DNA of 64,000 nucleotides, taken from the NCBI GenBank assembly GCA_001600875.1, contig BCLD01000002.1, forward strand, positions 155,164-219,163, in the 5' to 3' direction. The position numbers and the translations under genes are program-made. The notes beneath the pieces were generated by a model that was given only the letters and a program-made list of their open reading frames with translations, searched no databases and had not been told where the DNA came from. This DNA is from Solicoccozyma terricola (Eukaryota; Basidiomycota; Tremellomycetes; Filobasidiales; Piskurozymaceae). Positions 11,184-23,039 of this stretch are shown here, in pieces (the stretch's first letter is position 1; each line of letters begins with the position of its first letter).

Positions 11184-12930
11184 TAAATCCTACATCGCCA
11201 ATGATTCACAGTTGCTCCCTTCGATTCAATGGCTCTCTAATTTGACGTAGAGTGGACAGTCGAGTGCTTGTCGATCGAATACGTTCACAGACGTTGACAG
11301 TTTGGGAACGTGTGGGAGGCAGATACGCTCAAGTTTCTGGAATAAACCTTACCTCTGCTCACCAAAGAATACCTGAAGGCATTGACCCACATTTCGACAT
11401 CCATGCAAGAGAATTCGAGGGCTGAGAGGTCGCAGAGGTATTCAGGAGCTCCGTGTGCTTGCGAGCGGAACGCCGGTATGGGTGGCAACGATTCAAGGTG
11501 CTGGTGGAACAACCTCTACAACGTCGGTTTGCCTCCTCTCCGCTCTACCTTTACTCTTAGAGTTGGCAATAACGAAACGAGACGGCTACGGAACTGACAA
11601 GACCAATGACCAGATACACAGACAAGACGCTCTGCCTATCGACGCTGTATTTGTCTCCCAAAATATAAGATAATGTCCACTATCGCCAGAGGCACAATAC
11701 GAGCGAGAGCTTGTACGTCCGTTTCCATTGTCATTCCGTCTCTACGTTGCTGAACTCGTCCTCCCTTTCACCTTCATCGATATCTTCGTCACCAATCCTC
11801 CTCTTCATCGTCATCTTCATCTTTTTTCTCCATCTTCATTATCATCGCCGTCGACACCGCCATTCTTTTCCTCTTCTTCTCATTACTCCTTCTCCTCCTC
11901 TATCACCCTCCTGTGTACTCCCTGTATCACCCTTCTGTATACTCCTCAATCTTCTCTGAAATTCCACACCACACGCGCCTCTCTGAACCGTTCGCCGATT
12001 GGTTGAGGTTCTGTAAGGTCGAACCTGGCGGGCAGATGATCTCAGCGAGCCCCCCACCGCTTCCCGCCCCTTCCCGTACGTCGACCAATCGTAGCATCAT
12101 ACCATCCATGAGCTGACGCTGCTGTAAAACCAACTCACCCGCCGACGAAATGTTCCGCAGCTAGTAAAACAAGCCGGTCGCCATGTGAGATTATGAATCT
12201 ATCCTTGATCTAACTCAACACTATGCACCTATGGTTATAGAGGATGAGGAAGAGAGGATAGGGAGTTGTCTAAACTAAGATTGAGAACCGAAGTGGGACG
12301 CTGTCACGTGACGTGATTTCCGACACGCCACGCATCCGCCTAAAGCTTCCCAAAGTCAGCCTGCATCCGCTTCATGGTCTCAAGGGTAGTCTCCGTCAGG
12401 AAGCAGACGCGGATGCTGAGGAGAGGTAGAGCGTTTTGCCACCCATCTTACGGCGCTCGATCTCCACCCTACACGTCTCCTTCACCTCCGGGTTGGGACC
12501 TTCCCGCTCATCTGTTTTAGTCCTCCGGTCCGGGATCAATCAGCTGTACCGCTTGTCCGGGGGGTTTGTTCTCTGATAGCTATTTGGACATCGCCCACCT
12601 CCTGCGACTCGAACCTACGTAGCTCGGACTCGGCCCATCTGGATCCCTTACATGCACCGCAAAAGCAATCGCGGGACTCCCCGAATCCAAGCAGGTCTAC
12701 GCTCCGAAGGTGANAGTCGAAAGGAGGTCGGATGAATAATAATCCAGCTTGCGGGGATGNCCAATCACATGAATTTGATGGGTCTTGTGGCGGTCGGATA
12801 AAATAATGAGCGAAAGTCACATGATTAGGTTGCTAGCCAGAAGCTTGCGGGGATGTCCGTCTTGATTACAAACGAGTTATAATCAGCATAAGGGACAGAA
12901 GATTCCAAGTTTGGCCACCAACAATACTCG
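11184..12930. other. No recognised gene; pyrimidine-rich tract
   Basis: About 11745-11965 is strongly pyrimidine rich on the plus strand. N's at 12714 and 12760 lie beside a duplicated GCTTGCGGGGATG (about 12747 and 12842). Nothing matches a known family. Confidence 0.5.
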
Positions 12931-12937
12931 TCCAGAA

Positions 12938-12946
12938 AGTATAAAA
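12938..12946 (+). promoter_or_regulatory. Probable TATA box of the NmrA-like gene
   Basis: GTATAAAAC lies about 80 nt before the ATG at 13022, a usual fungal spacing. No other TATA-like site is closer. Confidence 0.5.
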
Positions 12947-13021
12947 CCAGCCGGTTGCCAAAGGTCTCTGTTATAGGACTTGTTCAGTTCAAAGCTGATT
13001 CTGAACAGAACATCATAACAA

Positions 13022-13144
13022 ATGGCAACCACTACGAAACCGNTTATCGTTATCACCGGTGCAACTGGCGCCCAAGGCGGTTCCGCACTCCGCGCTCTGG
13101 AAGCAACCGGACAGTTCTCTTTGCGGGCCGTCACGCGCAACGGC
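13022..13144 (+). pseudogene. NmrA-like NAD(P)-binding protein, N-terminal fragment
   Basis: The ATG at 13022 opens MATTTKP followed by the Rossmann signature IVITGATGAQGGSAL and RAVTRN, typical of the first beta-alpha-beta unit of NmrA-like redox sensors. One codon contains N (13043). Similarity stops after RAVTRN at about 13142 and the rest of the roughly 300-residue protein is absent, so the gene is 3' truncated. The promoter region looks preserved. Confidence 0.7.
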
Positions 13145-13798
13145 GGCTGGGGGACCTGCCAGCAGCCGCGACAGAGGCTACCTATATTAAAATCCCATCT
13201 GCGGTAGTACATTTGCTGCCAAATCGTTGTAAGAATGACGCACACTTCTCATCGTTGAACTGTGTGTACTAGATTCATATGCTGAATCCTGTCGACGGAG
13301 CCATTAGATCCGTCCAGTGTTGTTCAACGGAACCAGAGATCAACAATAGCAGTGAAGGACGTGGATGGGACGCTTCGACAGGCAAACCTCCACTTCCAAC
13401 AGTACGCAGTACGCGATCACTGACTTGATAGCCAAGTATGATATACGGAGAAGACGCGTATGACACACATATCAGTGCCCGTCATCGGGTCGAAGGGACG
13501 TCTGACTGTTAACCGCGCATGGTTTGAACTCGCGTTTTGCCCTTCATCACACGACAGGCGTAGTGAGAGCCGCCCATATTTTCTCGGTGATTGTTTGTTC
13601 GGATTGAAGCATTCTCGCGACCCTCCTAGTTTTGCTGTGGCAGAAGTGACGGACAAACGACGCAATCAATTCCAACCCGAGAACAGATTACTGTATTAAT
13701 GCTGACATTGAGTACAGATGATTGAGTCAAATAAATCGGCGCGGATCAATCACGGCGACAGCAGCATGAGCCCTGCCTGACTCACCTCCGAGCGGCAC
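13145..13798. other. Intergenic, nothing recognised
   Basis: No continuation of the NmrA-like gene and no other family seen. Confidence 0.5.
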
Positions 13799-16700
13799 TC
13801 AAGCGCCCCAGTGTGCATACGGCGCCCAAGCGAGCGGCTGCTTGCGCAGGTCCAGGTTATCTCGGACGTGCAAGGTGGCAAAGTGGACTGCTTCGGCGAG
13901 CAATTGATCTTGCCAGTCCTTGACACCGGTCTTAAACATGTGGGTCCAGAAGGATGAGGCAAAGTGGGGGGAAAGTCGGTCCATCACCGGCCACATCGAG
14001 GCAATGACGTGCCTGAAGCCAGCAACGAGGAAGCCCGATGCAAGATGGAGAATTTCGTCGTTGAGTGGCTCAACACGATTTTGAGCGGTAGAGCAGGCAG
14101 AAAGGAAGGTGATTGCGGCATAAGGGAGGTCCTGTTGTGTGAGCTCTTCTAGAGTGAGTCGCTCGACAGCTGGAGGATCTTGGAAGTCTGCTTTTGGCTT
14201 GCGAAGGAGGGCGAGGTAGCTTTGGGAGGGCACTTTAACATCGGACAAGCCGTGGCATACGAGATGGGCGACCTGGCATTCTCGGAGACTTGCCAGGACA
14301 TCTGAGGCATAGTTGGTCTCCTTGATACGGATTTGAAGCGCCTCGTGGGCCTCGGAGGCCGACTTGATCATCTCGGAAACCTTCCCAAGTTCTGTCTTAG
14401 CGCTGTCGAGGTCATCCAAGTCAGGATCGGGCGTTTCCTCCATAGCAGACATGATAACGCTGAAGCCGTTCTCGAGAGTGCGCAGTTCCTTGGTCTGCTG
14501 TCTCGAATGAAGGAGAGCATTCAAGGTCGGAGCGTATGACGAGATGACGTAGTCCATGGTGGTATCCACGATTCGTCCGCGCTTGTAATGGGTGGCCGCA
14601 TGATAAGGCAGATGACTAGCAGCACCGCAGCCGATCCACCAAACTCGAGACAGCTTTCGTCCAGTTTCTCGATCGGCAGGAACCAATTTGAGGGCTAGCA
14701 GAATCGGACGGACGACAAACTTCCACAACCAAGGTAGGCTCTCGTCCCGAAGCTTCTTGTTGACTTCACAACGTTGTTCTTCGTGACAGGCCAATTGCTC
14801 TTGCTGGAAGTTGCTTTGAACTTGCTCGATAGTGAAGTCGGGTAGGGGGATCGAGATTATGCCCGTTTCGGTTACGAGGATCGCATCGCTTCGTCTCGCA
14901 TTCCCATTGACGAGAATGATTGAACCTGATTTTGCAAGTTGTCGAAGTTCGTCGTCGCTAGCGGTCGAGAGAGATCGATTAACGCGTACAGCTAACCAAG
15001 CCCTTAGCATCAGTCCTCGAGCATCTTCCAGTAGACTTATGGCTTCCCTGACAGGGACTGCCGCAGATGAAAGCGCAGCAGCACAAGCAAGCGAAGCCAT
15101 ACTCGGCCAGTATTCCAGAGTGAATTGCTGGTCCTCGATGGTCAAGTTTCCGGCGAGCATTTCAGGAAGCCTTTCAATGCCCATTCGGCAGACGGTCATC
15201 GCCTTCTCGAAGTTATTTTGGCGGAAGAGAGCATCTGTCAGCCTGAAGGCCGATTCGGTGTAGATATGGGGCGAGACGTCTGCATGATCCATCGCTCGAT
15301 TCAGAGCATACATGCCTTGCTCAATCGTCTGCTCGAAGAGAAGGAAAACGTTGCCGATGATGAACCACAGGTCAGGGGTGGCGAAGCTTTCGTCCGCGAT
15401 GCACTCGTCGTAGGCTTGCTTTGCGCAGTCCAGTGCTGCCTTACGCTGCTCGAAGGTGCGTTGTCCGTTCTGAAGCACGTATTGATGGCTGCTCAGTTCC
15501 AGCGTACGTAACATGGTGGATTTGGCCATCGGACCTTCTAAAAGTCGACCGAGAAGAGCTGGAACAGGCGCTTGCGTCTGGGTAGCGGGGTCAGCTCCGA
15601 TTGTCAACGGCTGCATCACGGCGGAAAGCATGCTCGTCAGCGGACCTGAATCCGAATGCCCGCTCAAAGCAGCCATAATGCTGCCTGTCAGGTCGCTGCA
15701 GTCCATATTCCGGTCATGACGGATTGAGCCAAAGCTGGTGACCGCTGTGGTCAACAGGTCTCCGAAGAAGAGATCTGCCAAGTTCTGCTGCGGAAGTATC
15801 TGCTGATACCGACGTGCTTCCGCCTGATGATAACTGCTGGTACTGTACGAGCCCTTGACAAGGCGGATATGCATCATCGACAGAGCGCAGCAGCATCCCG
15901 CGCAGTCAATGGTGCCGGTTTGCATTGTTGCCAGCTCCGCTTCAGCGATGGGAATATATTCGAGCAGTTGCGATTGTCCATTGGGCATAGCGTCCGCCCT
16001 CAGTACAAGCAGCAAACCCCAGGTGACTCGATAACAAATCGTGCTGGGTCCGTTGCTGGTGAAATGCGGAGAACCGTAACCTCTCGCTCGATGCAACGTG
16101 TCCAGTCTATACGTTCGGAGAAGGCCATGTAAAGGATGATGTAGAGCTTGTTGAGTTCGTGAAGGTTCCCCGCCTTGAGGTCTCGTTCATTTGGTGAGGT
16201 GACCCAGGGCGATCGCTCGAGGCAGGCTATGGCGTCTTGGACCTTCTCTTTATTGAGATTGAGACCCCCTCCTCCGGGACCAGTAGGCTCAGTCAAGATT
16301 AATGCTAGCCTCTCCAGGCGCTCACCATCCGCATCAAGCTCCCCAAGGCGTTGAGACAAAGCTTCTGACATTCTAAAATGCTCTTCTGCCAGTTGGGCGA
16401 GCGCTTCGCCGCCGTTATAATCGAAAACAAGCTCAGACTCGATGTAGCCAAGGCAATAGTAGAGGCGAAATTCGTACTCGTCCGGAGTTCCTTCTTCCGT
16501 GTTCTCGAGGTATCGCAGAGCGGTCTCCAAGAATATCTTGCCTTTGTTGAGAAGCTCAAGCGAAAGATGTTGGCGGTGCAGCTCGGATAGGATATTCCCT
16601 ATAATCGGGGAGAACTTCAGGTAGGCCTTGGCAACGGCTCCTGCATTGTCCGGGGAGTTCGCCTCGGCGACATCGAACAAGGCAATGGCCTGTTCGGCGT

Positions 16701-16974
16701 AATCGATGGCGTTGAGGAGCGTCTCGACTCCTAGCCAGTCAATATGAACAGCCAGCTGAGCCTTCATTAGTAAGGCTCGGCCATAAAGCATGTCATCGTT
16801 GATAACGATGGCTTGCTGCAGAGCGGTCTCCACTGCTTCCTCGGCGGCGGCAAAATGCTGGCGCCCCAGATAGCGATTCTCCTCGTTTAGGAATTCCTGA
16901 ACGGCGGGGTGTTCTTCTAGAGCAGTGTGGGGGAGACTAATGAAGGCGGCCGAGTTGGACAGCGAGGAAGACAT
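13799..16974 (-). CDS. TPR-CHAT caspase-like protease, 2 exons
   Basis: The protein has an N-terminal helical/TPR-like region of about 700 residues and a C-terminal CHAT domain (caspase HetF associated with TPRs, clan CD protease). Exon 1 runs from the ATG at 16974 (MSSSLSNSAAFIS) and exon 2 ends at 13799. The intron lies between about 16112 and 15999. One frame-consistent solution is 16112-16027 (GTATAG donor, TCGAG acceptor), giving about 1029 aa; other boundaries are possible. The predicted catalytic dyad is intact: His in VCHGLSD (codon 14252-14254) and Cys in LSACSTA (codon 14093-14095), 53 residues apart. Other CHAT marks are WWIGCGAASHLPYHAA, SSYAPTLNALL, GFRHVIASMWPV and the end YAHWGA. 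It faces the gasdermin-like gene at 17488 head to head, 513 nt apart. A paralogue lies at 53137-56547. The proposed role is a sensor protease that cleaves the neighbouring effector; this is inference. Confidence 0.88.
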
Positions 16975-17487
16975 GATGATGGTGCGTGGAAATGGAAAGA
17001 GTAAAACGAGACGCTGGGTGTATGTTAGGGCGAATAGCTGAAGCCAGTTAGCCTCGAAAGCTCAATGGAAGCGGACGGTTTCAGAGTGCGATGGATGCGG
17101 CGTGTTTCGGAGAAGCTGTTCCCGCAACGAAGGCTTGGACTTCGTGCCTTGGGGGCGCCATCTCTTGTCTCATCTGGTACCTTTGCGGACAAGAATTTCA
17201 CCGCGGAAATGTATGGGCGCCTGAGCCACGTTCTCACGCCACTCATGTTCATGATCAAGGTCTCATTGTTTCCGCTTTGGGTGAGAATATCCCCGGAGTA
17301 GACTGGAAGGGGTACGCACTCATACATCCTCAATCAGCTTGCCACGCTGAAAGATATCCTTCACATCGATTGCTTGTGGCACAGTCCCAGGGCGCAATCT
17401 TCGAATCACCCTCCCCTGACTTCCTGAATTGCACAAGATTACAATCTTGTTGCTCTGCATTGGCCAACAAAGGTCTCCCGCTTCACA
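16975..17487. promoter_or_regulatory. Divergent intergenic region of the CHAT / gasdermin-like pair
   Basis: This 513-nt spacer separates the two start codons and must hold both promoters. I see no clear TATA box. Short ORFs inside it have no family match. Co-regulation of the pair is inference from layout only. Confidence 0.5.
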
Positions 17488-18486
17488 ATGAGCTTCATCA
17501 TGAAGAACACCGAGGAAGATCCCTTCGCGGACTTCCTCTCTCCAAAAGATCAGATAGAACTCCAGCCCAGAGAGACTGTGCGACTTGGAACGCTCGTCAC
17601 AGATCCCTCTGACCCCGAAAATGGGTGCTGGAAGCCCTCCGAGGAGCTTGCGAAGAAGTTCAAGTCGAATCCGATCCCCAGGAATGCCTTCGTGCATGGA
17701 AGAGTGCGGGCCAGTACCAGGACCTCGATTTTGTCCCTTACCTCCTCGTTCAAGCTCAGCAGAACGCGAGATGACTCCAAAGGAATCATTTTGACTGCGG
17801 AGAAGGGCGAGGTCGTCATGCTGCAGGATGTGGGTGCTGCTCTCGAGACGATGATCAACGACACCAAGGATTATCGAGACTTGAAGGGGCTGTACGACTG
17901 GATTGAGTCAAAGTACAACGAGATCGGGACCAAGAAGAAGACTGTCAAATACCTCTACCTCATGGTCGGCTACCGAGTCATCGAGAATGCCACTCTGGAG
18001 GAATGGACCCTGTTGTCAAAGGAAAAGTCCGTCCAAACAGAGGTGCCGATCGACAGGCTGATCCAAGTCGCTACTCACGGCACCCTCAACCCTCCCTCGG
18101 CCGTCAACGTCCAGCTCGCCTTCGGCAACAAGAAACTCGGCCAGCGAATTTTCCATGACCAAGTGCCTGGGCAATCGGTCTACTGCGTCGCCTATCGACC
18201 AATCAAGTTAGAACAGCTTGTCGTCGCGCATGAGGAAGAGAAGCATATAAAGGAAAAGTTAGCGCAAGTCGGCAAGGGCATCAAGTTCGAGCAGATGATT
18301 TGGAGCTCCATGAAATCCAGGGCCTCCAGGGAACCCGGCCAGCCTGGCGCGGCATATTTCACGCTCAAGGTGGTCGAGGAGGACGGGCCCGTTCATGATG
18401 GTCCATGCGAGGGTCTTTGGGCACAGGGATTCGAGTTGGATGTCGAGGATGATTTGTCCGAGGAGTCCGATCCGGATGAAGCTTGA
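17488..18486 (+). CDS. Candidate fungal gasdermin-like pore-forming effector
   Basis: An intact, intronless 332-aa ORF starts at MSFIMKNTEEDPF. Two related decayed copies exist at 51173-51870 and 63690-63965. Shared landmarks are VRLGTLVTDPSDP (residue about 31), an SRTRDDS stretch near 95, the hydrophobic strand KYLYLMVGYRVI (about 154), a GTLNPPS segment near 197, and VPGQSVYCVAYRP (about 227). A charged helix from about residue 247 and a strongly acidic tail (DVEDDLSEESDPDEA) end the protein. From memory, a GxLVxDPxxP start and a YLVTGxK-like strand occur in fungal gasdermin homologues (RCD-1 / HET-Q1 group), and those genes commonly sit beside subtilisin or CHAT protease genes. This gene is divergent from a CHAT protease, and so is the 51-kb copy. 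The C-terminal segment would be the natural place for inhibitory cleavage. Gasdermin identity is inference; a lineage-specific unknown family is the alternative. Confidence 0.55.
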   Translation: MSFIMKNTEEDPFADFLSPKDQIELQPRETVRLGTLVTDPSDPENGCWKPSEELAKKFKSNPIPRNAFVHGRVRASTRTSILSLTSSFKLSRTRDDSKGIILTAEKGEVVMLQDVGAALETMINDTKDYRDLKGLYDWIESKYNEIGTKKKTVKYLYLMVGYRVIENATLEEWTLLSKEKSVQTEVPIDRLIQVATHGTLNPPSAVNVQLAFGNKKLGQRIFHDQVPGQSVYCVAYRPIKLEQLVVAHEEEKHIKEKLAQVGKGIKFEQMIWSSMKSRASREPGQPGAAYFTLKVVEEDGPVHDGPCEGLWAQGFELDVEDDLSEESDPDEA

Positions 18487-20284
18487 GAACGGGTAAGTGA
18501 GAGTCTATAGCCCTCCCTCCCGAGGCACTATAGAGCATTACACTGACGCTACAATTGTTAATCGTTCTCTGGAGTGCCGAACTTATCTACATGGCGTATT
18601 CGACAAGACCAGAACATCGTTCCTTTTGATTTCTTTTGGCTCCTGTTTCCTCTCTTGGCCGCCCTGCATGAGTCTTACTCGTTAGGACTGATGGGTGCAC
18701 AGTATCTGCTCAAATGGATTAAATTTTATCGCTCGCAGTGCCTTAGTCTTCCAGCTACGCTGAAGGAATGCACACCTGAAAGTGGCTGCCATAGAACTAT
18801 CCCAGGAAGTGATATAGCTTCAACACCTCACCTTCCGGCCAACTGAAGACCAATTGTCTTGTTATGGATCCTATTTCTGCTTGTGCAGGCGAAGTTCTTG
18901 CTCTCTCTGTGAAGAATATAAGTAGCGTCGGACGGATATGCTTGTATTCGTCTCCGTCTTCTGGCATCCGGACTCCTACGAATTCTGTCACGTTTCCGGG
19001 CGCTTTCCGAATCCACCTGGGTAACTCATCGATATGATGACATGGCGGGATAGCAGGTTGAGCCCTACAACGTTAATTAAGAGCACATTTCCGAACGCCA
19101 TCATATAAGGGTGTTTTTGAGGGCATGAAGTGTGCAGAAACGCGTCCAAGGGTTGTTTTGATCACTTAGAATCATCCCCTATTGCCAGTACTTGTGGCAG
19201 GGCAGATTGGATTACATCAGTACATAGCCCTCTGTGATGACTACAACCTTGACAGAACAGCATCCCCCAACGCCAATTCTTGGAGGATTTAAGTCGCCCA
19301 AAACTTTCGGCCTACCGATAGCGTATATGATTATCAAACGCCTTCGACAGAATGTAACCAGCTTTGGCACCGGAGACATGTTCAAAGAATATGTCCCTAA
19401 TCCAGTTCTTGCCCTCAGCAGTCCTAGCCTTCGAGGTGTATGCATCGTCGTGGCAGGTCTCGCACGTTTGCCCAACAACCAAAGCTTCACCTTGCCACTT
19501 GTTTGTCATCCAGAAGTTTTGTGTCTAGATGTCCCAGCTAGCTGTGGCTAAGACAATTTCAACAAGACGGCCACAGGAGCAACGGGAGTGCTCAGTGCAG
19601 AATTGCCGGGGCTCTGTCTGAACGACTCAATTGTGAAACCGACACCATGCTCCCAAGGGGTCCATCTTGTTTGTGTACATTCCGTTGTCCGGCCACCTCA
19701 AAACTTTGAGATCGAGATAGCTTGTCGCATTCGGGTCACTGCTGCAGGCACTTGACCTCGTTTGCCCCCTCGGATTACCTTCCTCATACCAGTCCACCAC
19801 AGCTTGAATGGCGCAACTAGCGGATATGATTGTCATCTGTCCCGTTCTGTTGTGGTTCATGCACCAGTTAGCTGGGTCCCCCCAGCGGGCAGTGCAGATG
19901 CTTACTCCGGTCGCCCTGGGAGTGTGAATGGTATGGAACTTGGGCGAGCACTTATCTTATGCAAGATGGCAAATCGATGCCTTTCAGCCTTGAGTACTGG
20001 GTCAAGTTTGCAAGACTTGTTAGAATTGTGGATGTGCATGAGAATCGTGGATGCGCATTTTATACTTTAACACGGCACACTGCACACTTACAATATCAAA
20101 TCCCAACAGATAATCCCGCAACATTTTCGTCACCGATATCTTTGCAAACAGCTGAGGGGCATTGACTGACTCAGTGGTGGTTAATTTTTTCCCACCGACC
20201 TTCCTGTTTTGGAAGCAAATCGCTCCTTTACAAGCCCAATGGAATCAGCGGTTCTGTCACGAAGGCCGTTCGGAGCCCAGGGAC
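18487..20284. other. Intergenic; possible degraded spliced gene on minus strand
   Basis: Nothing firm. On the minus strand, two reading frames at 19860-19627 (DWYEEGNPRGQTRSSAC; LKVLRWPDNGMY) and 19509-19312 (KWQGEALVVGQTCETCHDDA) look protein-like and may be exons of one unrecognised gene. I could not find a consistent splice pattern and assign no function. Confidence 0.25.
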
Positions 20285-21420
20285 CTACACCTTCTCCTGT
20301 TTGGTAGTCTCCTTCCACTTGTAAACTCCGTGGAGATGGTGCTCATCCCCATATCCGCAGACGGTACATTTGCTTTGTCCCGAGAAACAAGTGCAGCCCA
20401 AGAGGTCAAGTCGCTTGCTCAAGTCACAGACCATCATCAACACGTACTGAATGTGGCAGTCCTTCTGGCAGGTCCCGCAGATGGTATTGTAAGTGTTGGT
20501 GTTTTCTCGCTCTTTCCACGGAGTTGATACAATCCTCTTGTAGTCTGAGAGATGATTCTTCGAAGCCTTTGTAGCATGAATATCCTTAGATAAAAGCTCG
20601 AGTTTCTCAGCCTGCTCGATGGCTTGCTGTTGCTGGGTAACACACTCGAGAATTTGAAATTCCTAATCACTCTTAGCTTTCCAGAGGGTGATGAATTGTT
20701 TGGTTGGACCAGGTTCCAATCCGTTGATGGCTTTCAGGAATCGTTCGATTGCGCCGACGCTGAGCTCAAAGTAAAGCTGTAGCTCCGCCATCACCTGATC
20801 GAGCTCATCCTCCAGCATTTCCCTGCCGGTGGCTTCATACCCTTGCTACCGATTTCCGATACTTGGACCAAGTGGCATATTGGTTTTGGATCGTGATGAG
20901 CGAAACCGGATTGATGCCTTCCTCGCGCATTGAGTCAAGCGTGAGGTTCTTGGTACTGATCGTGCAGTTGGTACCGATAATGAGGATGTTGTTGGCGATG
21001 TCCTTGGGGAAGACCGAACGGAGGGATCGTGTAACATACTGCTGAGCAATTGAAACGTGTTTGAGTACCGTTCGTAACGATGCCAACCCCGAGAAGGTAA
21101 TGGAGCGTTTGCAATTCGGACATGACGTTCTTGATGTGTATGTCGTCTTGAGCCATCCCAGATGTGTCGTTGACACCCGGGCAGTCGATTCCCCGCAACA
21201 CGACCCCCTCGATCGAGAACAAGTAACATCTGGGTTTCAGAGTCTGTTATTGATTCTCGGATCCGCCCTTCTCGTTGTCTGAGGAGTGGTACTGCCTGAA
21301 ATCCCGGGGAGTACAAGAATCCGACAGATTAAACAGAAGGTTGAGGAAGTCAGTTTTCCCAGCTCCGGTTTCCCCAAGGAGGACGAGGACAATTTCGATT
21401 AATCATTTCAGCTTCGCCTG
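20285..21420 (-). pseudogene. AIG1-like GTPase with Cys/His-rich tail, decayed
   Basis: The gene reads from about 21420 down to a TAG at 20285. The P-loop VLLGETGAGKTDFLNLL (about 21342-21390) is followed by the G3 motif GIDCPGVNDTSG (21158-21193) and by the family segment FPKDIANNILIIGTN. A helical region (LEDELDQVMAELQLYF) comes next, then a Cys/His-rich end: TICGTCQKDCH, LGCTCF, CTVCGYGDEHHLH. This order is typical of fungal AIG1/GIMAP-related G proteins whose C-terminus probably binds zinc. Lesions are a TAA soon after the P-loop, frame changes near 21070 and near 20850, and a TAG near 20665. The gene therefore cannot make a full product unless some breaks are introns. Its function in fungi is unknown. 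Confidence 0.75.
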
Positions 21421-22059
21421 ACAAACCAGTTCCGAGACGGCACTCCTGAATTTCAACAAGTTCGAGTTGGAATGGCTGCATGGTGTAAGTCATCCTTCGA
21501 CTGGAGAATTGATGGAGACGACATGCATAGGATGGGCTGGGAGGGCGATTAGCCCATCTCCGACCTGGCCGTGCCTGCCGCCGCCCCTTGGGGAGTTGAA
21601 AAACGAGTCGTCTTTCAAAGAAGGCGCGGTCACTAAATTGAAAGCAGGTTGGAGCAATTCAGCAAACGTTTTTGAAGCATCTGTCGGGTGGCTCACGCAT
21701 ACCTGTGTAGTTCTTGGTGTCTGACTTTGTGGCAACTTCATCATCGTTCGGCTTACGAAGGGCAAGCGCAACTGTCAGAAGGACAGCAGGATCGTGGCTT
21801 TGAATGAATGATAACTACACATCGAACAGACCTCCAGAAATCCCTTTCGCATGCCAGTTGGTGGCGAGATCATCTCGGCTGGTCATGATAGACTTCGGAT
21901 GGATGTATCCTCCCGGAACTGTCGATTGCGCGAGGTTCGTAAGGTTATGATGAGTCACCTTGTTTGTAATATCCACCTGGGAACTCACCTTGTTCTTCGT
22001 CTGAAGAGAATCCGAAATAAGAGGAGCCTACATGGAAAAGGTTCAGCCCGATACTGTGG

Positions 22060-22400
22060 CTTGGCCGGGGAACAAGAAGTTGACAGGAAGTAACATGATA
22101 ACTCTGTGCGAAGAGTGTAAAAGTGTTACATGACTAGAGTCGGCTCTTTATAACTTATTCTTCGATATGCGTAGCCTCCCCTGGGCGGTGTCAGGTGTGA
22201 CAGCTTGGCGCGCATAGGATAATACAATAGTTGAGCTAGCCTATGTGTGATAGCTTAGCTGGTCCAGGTGTGAAGTTTAGCTGGCACAGGGAGTGAGCTA
22301 AGGAGGGTCGTTTCGTAACAAAAGGGGGGTGAGGGAAAAAAGACTACAGAGAGCGTTTGAGCGGTTTAGCCCCATTCGGCTGTTTGTGGCGCAATCAATA
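22060..22400 (+). repeat. Dispersed repeat R4, copy 1
   Basis: About 340 bp similar to 43855-44225 in the same orientation. Shared blocks include AAGTTGACAGGAAG or AAGTTGACGGGAAG, ATGACTAGAGTC, GCGTAGCCTCCCC, TTAGCTGGTCCAGGTGT and GTGGC(G/C)CAATCAAT. The layout suggests a solo LTR of an element not otherwise seen here. Confidence 0.75.
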
Positions 22401-23039
22401 TACATTTAATCTTCTCAGCCAGCCGTTACATGATTTAAATGCATTCTATTGAAGGATTACTGCTTGATAAGCCATAAATGTCATTTGAGCAGTTGGCTTT
22501 TGCATGCACAAGTTGGTGAATAGATCTATCCTGTGCCTGACTAGAAGGGGCTTGGTGTGTAAGAAAACAGCAAGCTGTGGCAGTTACTGGATGTGGAAAA
22601 AGTGCCACATTCTTAATAACGAGAAGTCTCCTTCGTGAAACACAGACCAATCTGAGAGTGCCGTGGGAGCCCCAACAAAGACGAATAAATCTCCCATGTT
22701 GCCCCTTCTATTAGCACAAGAATGATTTGTCTGTTCACCTGATCGCTGTGGAACATCAGCGCGGAGCGGTCCTGCGGATTAATCGTCTTATTTATCAACT
22801 AGCAGACCGTCTGATATTAACGGGCGCCTCCATCTCGACCAGTGGTCTCGAGGAAGAAAATCACCACCAGTCCCTGAAAGTAGCTGGCTGTCGTCACCCT
22901 GCTTTTAGAAAGACAGCAAGCAGCTCTTAGTCCAATGGGTTTCCGCCCCCGGCTGGGAGTCCCACATGAGAACGCCTCGCAAATGGGAAGACAGTTGCGC
23001 CATCCGGGTGGGGATCTTTGGGATCTCTTTCCTTGAAGA
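22401..23039. other. Intergenic, nothing recognised
   Basis: Only short ORFs without motifs. Confidence 0.5.

Noticed and set aside
13960..16130. Several plus-strand ORFs of 60-143 codons
   Set aside because: Antisense shadows of the CHAT gene on the minus strand.
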